From NCBI GenBank assembly GCA_036245805.1, contig BTRK01000001.1:11346001-11410000 (forward strand): a stretch of DNA of 64,000 nt. The letters are read 5' to 3'. Shown here in pieces: positions 34,247 through 46,200 of the stretch. Numbering within the stretch: position 1 is the first letter of the stretch; each line of letters starts with the position of its first letter. Below the pieces are notes generated by a model. The model worked only from the letters and a program-made list of their open reading frames with translations. It ran no database searches and was not told the DNA's origin. Source of the DNA: Pristionchus mayeri. Lineage: Eukaryota; Nematoda; Chromadorea; Rhabditida; Neodiplogasteridae. Made by a program: the position numbers and the translations under genes.

Positions 34247-37200
34247 CTACTTCTTCGGCTTCTTATTTCCCTTCGACTTCTTAGGTCTCAGCAGCTTGCC
34301 ATAGTATTCTATCATCTCGGGATTGTATATGCAAGCATAAAACTAAGCGCGCACTAGGCCGGAGGGGAACTATGACGTCATACCGCTCTTGATATATCAA
34401 ATGCGGCATGACGTCATAGATCTCATCCGACGCAGCGCATCTAAGTAAAATAGTTTACAATTCGAGTAATCGTCTCTTTATTTCCTACACTCTCTCGACA
34501 GGTAGATCGAAAAAACGGCGATCTACTGACCTCTCAAGCACCGACTTGATCACTCCCTCGGCTGTCTCTGGGTAGGTCATCAGCGTGAGCACTCCTTTGA
34601 TCATGGCGATTTTCGGTTGGATGAGCAGGCAATAGTTCGCACGATAATTCATCATATCCCAGGCGATCCTTGCATATGTTTCGTCCATAAAGTCATACAC
34701 ATCGTATCTGAAAACGGGCTGTGTAGTACCGAGTAATCGAATATTTTTGAGTACATAATTTGAAATTAGTCGCTGCGGCGGTCTGTAAGAGTTGTCTTAT
34801 GAGGCGTTAAAAATCGCGGGTTGCATCTTTGATTAGAATCTCCGCAATTGCATATCTCCGCCCCGATCCTCTGAACCATAAACTTTAAAGGTGTGCTCCG
34901 GGAAATGAATGCTAGGGAGTCTCACAACGAAAATTGTTCGCTCTCAACGGGAAACTGTAACGAGAAAGAGGCCTATAAATAAGGAGAGCGAGTGAAACAT
35001 AAACGAACAAGCCACTACTCTTCGCTATCAATGAACTTTGCGCGTAGGTAACTAGCCTCAGAATCGTTTGTGAAACTTCGTACAAAACGATGTATTATCG
35101 GTTGAGTGGCTACTACAATTTCCATATTATCCAAATGGGTGGCTGAACATTCCCCGGAGCAATCCTTTAAAGGAGGAGTAAAGTCAAACGAGCGCCCTGT
35201 TGAAATATGTTTCAATTAGATAAAGAACTCTCGAGTGATCTCTCGTTCGTTGCCTGAGCTTTCCCTGAATTGCACCCAGCCAACTACCGATAGCTCTATT
35301 CGGAATGGAGATATCAATGTGAAAATTTCGGAGTTTCTTATCGTTGGGGAGATCTAGGACGCGCATATAAAAACAAAAATTGAATTTGACTTTACTCCTC
35401 CTTTAAGATGCAAATCATCTCTCACACTCCTCATTGCATTCGCTCTCTCACCAACATAGTGGTCCATTTGCGTCTTAAACACATATTTGGATATTTGTTT
35501 TTGAAAGTCTAGCGAGAGTGTGTGTGTGGAACTACTAAATAGCTCAACCTTACTAGCCGACTATACGATCTGGGATTCAGCACAAGATCTAAATAAGGAC
35601 CAGGAGAGACCGTGTAATCGCTGCTCAAACTGGGCGCGTTTTGTGGGTCAAGTCGCGTGCTCTCTCGCTCGTTGCCTGAGCTTTCCTAGATTTGGCTTCC
35701 AGCCAAATAGCGATAGTTCAGTTCGGAATGGAGATAGCATTTTGGAAATTTCGGAACTTCTTATCGTTGGGGGGATCTAGGCCGTGAATATAACACAGGT
35801 ATCACGAGTCGATGGAGGAAGCCATGAACGACTTTTTTTCAAAGATTTTCAAAATTAGTCATATATTGATGGTATAAGGTACCAAGGACAAGAAATCGAA
35901 GGAACCAGGTTATTTGTCCCAGAGCCGGCTTTTAGGCATTTTCCGGTTTTACTACCGGCTATACTGTATATCAGTCCGCAGAAGAGCTACAGATATGCCG
36001 GAGGTCTTAAAAAATCGGGAAAAATATGACAAATAACTTTACTGTTGACAACTTTCTGATTGGACCAAAACTCATAATTCTGAGATCGAAAAACCACATT
36101 TTGAATTTAAAAATAAATATTTTCCCCATCACGCAGTAGAAACGCAGAGGTTTTTATTGCGGAATATGAAAGACCAATCTCTCAAGTGTCTTAGAAAAAA
36201 ATATGAAGGAAAAATTTTATACCGTATTTTTTGATAATCGCGGTTAAAGGTGAGGTCCCGAGGTGACGAATTAGAAATAATCGAAATCTTCTACATTGTA
36301 CGTTGAACTTCGGCCAGCATTATGCTGTTTTATTTTGTACAACACCGTATACATCGAAAAATGTTCAAAGGAGATCGGATTTAGTGGTTCGCAAAAAATC
36401 GATTTTCAACACTCGGATTGATGTTGATAGACTGCCTACTGTACTTGAACATCAGCATATGACCAATGGACGTTCACTTTGATAATGATACTTTACATGC
36501 CCCTAAACATGCCACAATCCGAGTGTTGAAAATCAATTTTTTGCGAACCACTAAATCCGATCTCCTTTGAACATTTTTCGATGTATACTGTGTTGTACAA
36601 AATAAAACAGCATAATGCTGGCCGAAGTTCAACGTACAATGTAGAAGATTTTGATTATTTCCAATTCGTCTCCTCGGGACCTAACCGCGATTATCAAAAA
36701 ATACGGTATAAAATTTTTCCTTCATATTTTTTTCTAAGACACTTGACAGATTGATCTTTCATATTCCGCAATAAAAACCTCTTCGTTTCTACTGCGTGAT
36801 AGGGAAAATATTTATTTTTAAATTCAAAATGTGGTTTTTCGATCCCAGAATTATGAGTTTTGGTCCAATCCGAAAGTTATCAACAGTAAAGTTATTTGTC
36901 ATATTTTTCCCGATTTTTTAAAACCTCCGGCATATCTGTAGCTCTTCTGCGGACTGATATACAGTATGGCCGGTAGTAAAACCGGAAAATGTCTAAAAGC
37001 CGGATCTGGGACAAATAACATGGTTCCCTCGTTTTCTTGTCCTTAGTACCTTCTACCATCAATATATGGCTAATTTTAAAAATCTTTGAAAAAATCGTTC
37101 ACGAAGGGGCTAGTTTTGCTTCACTGACTCGTGATACATGTGATAAAAACTTCAAAAATTGGATTTTGCCTTTACTTCTCCTTTAAGAGCGTCTCCTTTA

Positions 37201-40200
37201 AGATAACCGGAAGTAATGTGTGCACAATTTCTAAAAAATAAATGCAATCTTCAACTCTCACTTTTGGAGGCGTTCGAACGCTGCTTCAACGTTCGCTGTC
37301 GACTTGCATCCCTGTATCTAGAACAGATTCACTCATATGGTAATAGATTCGGCGCAACTATACTTTGTGATTTCTTTTCAATCTCTATATTATTATTGAT
37401 TTCAGAACTAATGGGTGTATCAATGTCAATTATTATCAGGTTGACTAGGAGTTTTGCACGATTTTCAAATTTTTGTTTTCAGCATACCCTGTCCTCTATT
37501 TTCAAAATTATTTAATATTGTTTTCATTTGTTGAGGGCTTGGATACTCTTTCTATCACACATTAGGATTACCCAAAACATTCGATATTGTGGAGACATTT
37601 CAAAGTCAAAGTCACTTCATTTGAGAACTGAAATACATATTTTAGGGTCTGTACTCTATGGACATATATGATAATGATATTATCAAGTTATATTTGGAAA
37701 TTCTGATGGACAACCATCTTGAAAGAGCATGTAAATGGGGATCACCACAAAAAGCGTTCCAGAAACTCAGGCCATTTTTTGATCTCCCCTCAAAAGGGGC
37801 TTGGTCAGAATTAGTTGCCTTCACCGCATTGCCGTATCCGTAAGTCTATCGAACTCAAATGCAATTAAACTTTAATTACCTTCCATGTTTAGCTCACAAC
37901 TATTTGCTTGTGGGTATACAATGCTTCTATTAAAAAATGCAATATTGAATACTCATATACCGAGATTAGAGTGTAAAAATTGATGTTTCCGTCAACGTCA
38001 TGTTTCCAGCATAAATGGGTGCTCATATTTCATATGGTTCACAGAACAAGCAATTCTTACTCTACCACGTATTGGATTGACCGAGTCAGGGGATAGCTTC
38101 ATTTTGAGGAGATTGACTCGAACAATGTACGCCAAATTTCAAAATGTTGGCCCTGATGACCATGATTCAACATTTCAGAAAATATAAATTTTCTAGAAGC
38201 ATAAATGAATATGATCCAGCATTAGTTTATTTTATAAAGCCCCACGGTAGTTGATGTAAAAGCACTTAAGATTAAGCCAGCATGTTTGATTCTCTAGGCA
38301 ATAACAGCCATTAATTGAGCAATGTTAGCTCGAGAATGTTGGAATAAAATGAATTGTAAATCTTGATCCATTGTTGCAACCACCAGATTCTACATAGCTT
38401 TAGAGAGAACTGCCAACTCGGTTTTCACTCCACTATGTGAGATTATACAGTGTTTTTTTATGTCAGAACAGGAGCGCAATAAACACATGTATATGCAATT
38501 CGAAAATTTCACGCATGAAGAAACATTCTTTTTTCGTATACCCTCAGATCAGGATTCGATTCGAAGTAGCGGATATATTGGGTAAATAGTCCCTAAATAT
38601 ATGCTATCCGGTTAGATCGGTCCGATTCAAGTGAAGCCTTTTAAGCGATTTCAAACTTCATGGTCGAAATCGTGCAAAACTTTCTAGTCAACCTAATACA
38701 TATCAACATTTTATGGTTAGGGCTGGCAATTCAATGATGAGAAAATGTGAAAAAAAGATTGTTAAATTATATTTTTATCTAGAATGTTCGAAGAATGTGT
38801 TCGTGACATCTAGTAGCTCTTCTCTAAAAGCAGGATTTGCGGAGGGGTCACATTTCTCATTTACGTAGTATCTCCGAAGGGAAATTCAAGCGCTTTTTTT
38901 ATTTTGCAATGTTTCCTTCGCATATTTTAGTTTCTCTTTTATGTATTTTATAATATTACAAACACAGAAATATATTTTTAAAAAAATGAATTACACAATG
39001 CAAAACATCAATTTTGAGATCCCTTTTAAAAATTCGTGGGTTACTGTATGATTTTACACTATCGTAAGTTATTTTATATACACGCGCTATTCAGTATAAG
39101 AGTCTCCGTGTTTTCACGGGCTCAAATTATTTTGGTGGCACTTCTTGGATATTCTGCCCACCCCCTCCCCTCCCTCTCATTTCTCATTCCCTCCCCATCA
39201 CAAAGGGGTTGTGCGGCCGAAAATCAAGGAATGACACGTAGAAATGAGTGTGGGTAGAGTCAGATGGGGGAGGGTGGGCCAATTATCCAAGAAGTGCCAT
39301 TTTGGGAATTCACTCACTTGCAAGAACTTGAGGAACTTTCTGACGGCTGGCAAGGCGACAGACTCGATTTTGTCGCGATTGAGCACCACGTACAAGTTCC
39401 ATTCATCGTTATCGTATTTCTGACATGCAGAAAGTTCACGATCATGTCTTCCTACCGTACTCCTACCGTACCAGATCAATATCGAGGCAACCCCCTCCGG
39501 CCTCGCGCACGACTCTGAATAGGACGTAGCGCGCCCAATTGTGCGGCTGAAACGCTAGTTTGCATAAATGATCGATACAATTGCATTACCTCGCCCCACT
39601 CATTACCAGTGCAGAGCAGTCCGTCTCTCATCATGCACAGCCAGATTACGTACGCCACATGTCTGCCGCTGACTCCCTCGTTTCCGGTCATCCTCAAAAA
39701 TTCAGTTGTCTACAGTGAGCCGCAAACGACTATTTGCCGATGTTATGCACACAATTTGTCGATTTTAGAATATATTAAATATTCGCGACTCAAACACTAT
39801 CTCGACCAGTCGAGTGGTTGAGAGGGTATTGGAAATGGAGAACACCCGTTGCTCGAACTCTTATAGATAGGGTTCTCTTATTGGAAAATGTTTGTATCAT
39901 TTTCAGAAATGATTCACGTGCACTATATATGGACTATATAGCGTACATGAAGCATATCTGAAAATGGTACAAAAAAATTTCCAATAAGAAAACCCTACTT
40001 ATAGATTATGTAAATGCGCAGCTCGATTTACGACAGCGCTGGTGAAGCATCGGCTCCGGTTTCTCCCAACCAGTTGCTGGGGAACTCGCCAGCAATTGGT
40101 CAGGGCACTGGTTACCAGCTGGTCAAGGCACTGGTTACCAACTGGTTAGCCTAAGCTCCGCCCCACTCAAATTGTTTAACAACTGGTCAACAACTGTTTA

Positions 40201-43200
40201 ACAACTGGTTAAAGCAGGATTATCAGCAAAAACGCGTCTGGTTGAATTATGTTTCAAATAGGGAGAGAACTCTCTTCAATTCGCGTGCTCTCTCACTCGT
40301 TGTCTGTGCGTCAGGGTCAACTATGAATTCTTTAACGTAACCATAACTCAATTCAGAATATTAATTTCAAAATCGGAATTTCCATAATGAGCTACGGTTT
40401 ATGATTCTCTCGAAACTGCGTTATCAGTTTGTCCTGCCTAGTTTTGCTTATACTCCCGCTTTACCTAGTTAGAATGGGCGGAGCTTGGGCTAACCAGTTG
40501 CTATCCAGTGTTGGCGGCTTCCCCAGCAACTGGTTGGGAGAAATCCGAGGGGCACTACTCTAGAATGTGGTACCACAATTATAGCGGAGACGAATGATGG
40601 GAGAGGGACCACAAGTTGGGTAGTGATTAGGGTTCCTCCAATTGGGCTTTTTGGCCCAGTTGGGCTTCTGCTTTCAAGTGTGTTTCATGTGCGCTTTATG
40701 TATGTACTATTTAACGCACATGAAACATACTTGATGGGCGAAGCCCAACTGGGCCAAAAAGCCCAATTGGGGGAACCCTAGTAGTGATAGAGGTGGATGA
40801 TACGGTAATGTTACTGTGTATTTAAGTCCAATAGAGCTCGATAATTCTACCTTACATCCCTCATTTATAATTGTGGTACCACATTTTATAGAAGTGCCCA
40901 ACATCATGCATGCGTTGCGAATGTATTTCGAATTTTTGTATCTTGAACAGTAGTATGGTTTCAATTTTCAGGTCATTCGGGCTCATATCGAGGTACATTT
41001 CAGGTGCGCTGCATAGCTGATGAGCTTATCATCTATCTCGTGCACCCGAAACACAAACAAAAAAGAAAAGAACAAACAAAAAACAAACAAACAAACAAAA
41101 AAACAACAAACAAAAGAAACAAAAATGTGGCCCACAATTACCTGATAATTAAAACCGTAAACAGTCGTGGAAATCTCACTTGAGAACCTCTTCATTCCAG
41201 CAGAGCACGAGGGAGACTGCCATTGCTTTCACCTAGAGTTCGAAGAATTCACGTCACGCTCTCTTCATTCCCACACTCTCTCGCACGTTGAGCATGTGAA
41301 ATGAACAAATAACAACCCGAATTTGCCGGTATTTCAAAATGTAAAATGTCTCGTCTCCTCGAGGGGGACTGCAAGCGGCCCGAAGACTGATTCGAATGTT
41401 TCGCCAGCTGTGTACCACGATTTCACATGAAATGGTTATTATCCAAGCTTATCTCACAATGGGGTCCATACCAAAATGTCCCCCCCCTCTCCCCCCCTGG
41501 CAGTACCCTCCTCTCTCTTCAAATTTTGGAGTTTTAATTACATAACTTAATTAATAATGCGATAATTACTACATTTGATAGTGTAGCGAAGTTCCTGTGA
41601 ATCTGAGTTATGTAATTAAAACTACAAAATTTGAGGACTGCCAGGGGGAGAGGGGGGACATTTTGGTATGGACCCCTCATAATGGACCACGGACTCTTTC
41701 TGGCGCTCAAATCTCTAATGTATCCCACAAAGTCCAATTTGTCTCAGCCAGAATCATTGATGTGCCAGCCAAAAACACACAGACCGACAGCGCCGGACTA
41801 CGAATAGGCTGCTGGATACCAGGCTGTTTGCAGGGCTGTTGAGAGTGCAAGGCTTCCGGGAGGATGCCCCTTCCGACGTATAGCTTCAACATATAAACAT
41901 TTACTTTTCCTCCAATAACGTAGTCCCTAGCCCTGTTCTGGTCGAAGTTGAGTCGTCCTGATTTTCACATCTGACATGAATTCTACAGCGGACTTCATCT
42001 ATGATTGAACCCTAATTATGTTTTTTTTAAATCTCTGGCAGGCCTACTGCTTTCTCCACACGACTAACTAACCCCTCGCGAAATATCTCTAACCCTATCA
42101 GGAACCTTGTAGACACCGAAAAGTCATGATTTAGTGTCACAATCGCTTGTGGCTAGCCTTGCTTAAAGGAGGAGCAAAGGCAAAATTCAATGTTTGAAGC
42201 TTCCATATGCACGGCCTAGATCTCCCCAACGATAAGAAGCTCCGAAATTTTCACAATGATATCTCCATTCACAACAGAGCTATCGGTAGTTGGCGGGGAG
42301 CCAAATCAGGGAAAGCTCAGGCAACGAGCGAGAAAGCACACGACTTGAAAAGAGTTCTCCTATAATTGAAACATATTTCAACCGGGCGCGCGTTTACCTT
42401 TACTCCTCGTTTAATAATCGAGCACTCTCTTAGGTTCGATCACCTAGTGCAGAGCGCCGTGTATTTACTTGCATTTATCACTAGGGTTTCAAATTTCAGG
42501 TCATTTAAGCTCAATTTCGTGTATGTTTCAGGTGCGCTGTATAGCTTATGAGCTAATCAGCTATGTAGCGCACCTGAAACACATTCGGGAATGGCCCGAA
42601 ATTTCCTGGAAATTGACACCCTTTTACTCACCTCGAACAGCTTTCCGCTGGGGTGACCCATGAACTCGTGGAATTCCGTCTCCAGGAGTTCGGCGCGCTG
42701 ATGGTATTCACGCAACAACTCCTGATATCATCATAACTAGTGCCGGTTTAAGTCCTGCAGTGCGCCGCAAGCGACTAATTGCGGATTTCATGCGCATAAT
42801 TTGCCGATGATCAGTATGTTTCGAAATGAAGGGACGTTGGGCCGGGAAATTTAAACTGTAAGCTCAGTCGTGCGCGATCGCCTGACGTTCTTGATGCCGC
42901 ACGTTCACTCGTCGACTGGGTTGTGCAAAACATTTACGGTCTCTTCATTCCGCGTACTCTCTCGCACTGTCTGACCGGCGAGAGAGTATAAGGAATGACC
43001 GAGACCGTAAATTTGTTGCACAACCCAGCTCGTCGCTAAGAGTGTGAGCGAGAGAGATTGTACGTAATGGTGAAAGCGAGATCTCTACTTGAGTGTCCGT
43101 TGGGAAGTATGAGAGTTACCTCAGCGAGCCGTCTGTTAAAGCTACCCAACAAGGACGAAATTGACCCATTATTTTTTCTCCTCCATCGAATAGCCGATGG

Positions 43201-46200
43201 TTGAATTAGTATATAATGAATGTTCAAAAATGCTAAAAATCAATAATAGCCTCAAGGGAAAGCAGGAAATGATCAGCGTAATCCCGCTCTCTCTCCCTCA
43301 CTTTTGCATACTCTCTCGTACACGCGACGGGATCAGGGTGAGAACAGGGTTTCGTCCTTGTTGGGTAACTTTAACGAACTATGCTAACGAACGCTATCGT
43401 GAGGATGATAAAGAACTGAGCCTAATTCCCGGCTTGTGTACACGGTATGGGTGGTGGGGTGATAAATCCACAATCAAAAAATCGCAAGGTTCCGCTGATC
43501 GCTTGGGAGATGAGTCGGAGCAACTTGTGAGTTGTTCATTATTTATGGTACAAGATCCTTTATCGAAACTTAGCCGAACCTCTCACCTGATCCTCGCGTC
43601 GAAGGAAATACATTGGAGGAGGCATGGCGGCAATGACGTTCGAGAAGACCACGGCTCGTGCTACTAAACATGCATTCATTGTATCTTTCTTCGAGCAATG
43701 GTCTCGCTCTCTCCAAACCAAACACTCTCTCATCGAGTAGAGAGACGAGAGAGCATGCAAATCGAGGAGAGTCAGACCATTACTCCTTTCTTCGGTCTAT
43801 GAGGTTTTCCGTGGTGATGTGCGCTAAGTATAAAGGTTGGAAATAGGGTTTGAACATTTTTGTATCATTTTCAGATGTGTTTCACGTACACGATACATAT
43901 GATATATAGCGGCACATGAAACATATCTGAAATGATACAAAAATTCCCAGAGAACCCTAGTTGGAAGCGACTGTCTAGAGCCAGCCCGAAAAAGTTGCGA
44001 TGAGGCTCCGCTCCACCCCATCCGCAACTGGTTCGGATCGCCCTCGGCATCATGAGCATTTCATAAAAGTCACGCTGCTGGGATGTGTGCAGGTTAGGAA
44101 GCATTTTCGCGGAAACACTCGCATGGAATGTCACGCAACCACGCAATAAAAAAACACCCAAGGCTAATTATTGATTGGTATACGGTAGTTTAACGATCAT
44201 CTGTGCTGGGTGATCGCAGGGTGCAGTTCGTGTTTCGGCGGCTTTGTAGAATTCACGGCTCTGTTTTCGAATCGGGGTCCCAAAAAAAGATCGGGGTCCC
44301 ATCTGCAAATCGGGGTCCAATAGGTCGTCCCGGTTATTATAGGGGTCCTATCTGCAAATCGGGGTCACAAGAAAAATCGGGGTCCCATAGAACGACTCTC
44401 CAACTAAAAAATATCGGGGTCCTATGAAAAGTCGGGATCCCAAAAATATCGGGGTCCCAACAATATCGGGGTCCTAAGATAAATTGTGATCCCAAAAAAT
44501 TATCGGGGTCACAAGAAAGATCGAGGTCCCAAAAATATCGGGGTCCCATACCAAAAGATTTCTATCTAGTAAAAATTATTTGTGCAAAATTATTTTATAA
44601 CACTTGAGGAAACAAATACAAAATTGCACATGAGTTCCGAAAACAACAAATAATTAGTGCGGCGACGAACAGTTTAATTGATGGGTCCCCATCGATGATT
44701 GAAGCGGAACGGAACTTGGCGGCGATTTTGGTGGGTTCGAGTGGAATGATTATTTTTTTCCAGCTCAACTTTATTTGTCATTGTTCGAGTTCTGTGTTTA
44801 GAAGTAGTGACTCTCTTAGTATAATGGGCACAAATGGGTGAACCATAAGTAGAGACCGCAAGTGGTATAGCCGAAATGAAAACTACGACGATAACCACAA
44901 CGACTGCGACAATGACCCCTACGAACCTCAAACGGACCAGGAAGCCTAAGCATGTTATAACAAAGCCCCGAGAACGTAATTAAATTGTATTTGTATCGAT
45001 TTTGCTTTGCATTAGTTCTTTCTCATGTGCACTTTTGTGTTTGTTTCTTATTAATTAATTTGTGCACAAATAACGGCCGGCGATGCTTAAAAAATCGGGG
45101 TCCCAAGAAAAATCGGGGTCCCAATAATATCGGGGTCCCAACAAAGATCGGGGTCCCAAAAATATCGGAGTCCTAAAGACCGTTCGAAGACACTAAAAAA
45201 TCGGGGTCCTATGAAAAATCGGGGTCCCAAAAATATCGGGGTCCCAAAAAATCGGGGTCCTAAGACAAATAGGAATCCCCAAAAAATATCGGGGTCCAAT
45301 AGGTCGTCAAAGGACCCCGATACTATTCGGGGTCCTTAAAGGACCCCGATTATTTGTAAGGACCCCGATTCGAAAACTGAGCCGAATTCACGATGGTGCG
45401 AGGTGAGTAGTGCACAGGGATTTGCGGCGCACTGCGTGAGTTGTAAACAAGTTGCCGTTTCTGCGATCAGGGAAAATGCAGCATGGTGCGAGGAATAATG
45501 ATTGTCCCAATACCAATGGTTTGTGTATTACGCAAGTGTGACAGAGATGCAGACGGACGGACGGACCAACAACGAGAAAGGCGCTACGATATTATAGTCA
45601 ATATGAATAATGTAACCAATACGATTCATGTAAACAAATTAAATACACTATATGCGTTTGATACATGACTTCACTAGAACTAGTTCCTATTCATAGACAA
45701 TATCCGCTTTGTTGTTTAAAGAGTTCCTTGCATGCCACTGATGTAAAAACTATGACCTCAGTTTCCTTTGGCAGTATTTTAGGTAAAGCTTCGATATTTG
45801 GTAACCTCCACCCCCTCGCCTATCACTGCCTCCCCATCCCAGAGGGGTTCGTTTGACCGAAAATTAGTGAATGACTGGGCAATGAGTGAGGCAAGGGAGG
45901 AAAGAGGGCCCAAATATCGAAGAATATTTGGTATACCTTCCCCTGAATTCCTTCCGAGAGATCGCGTTGATCGACAAGCGAAGACATCCACAATGGAGAA
46001 TTCGGGCAGCCCGTCCGCCTGGTACGCTACTCCCCACGGCAGTCGTAAAGAAAGAGCTTCGTTACTATGTTGTACCAGAATGAGAGGGGTATGAATAAGG
46101 AGAAGGTATGATAGGATAGGGTAGTACCGGGGACGGTTAGTACCATACGTTAAATTAGATAGTAATTTAAGTAAATACTGTTTTACCATCACCTATCCTA

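Noticed and set aside
43197..43667. 156-codon plus-strand ORF
   Set aside because: It overlaps the antisense of a DPP III-like exon at 43587-43663 and includes an inverted repeat (43148-43372); no domain and no splice support.
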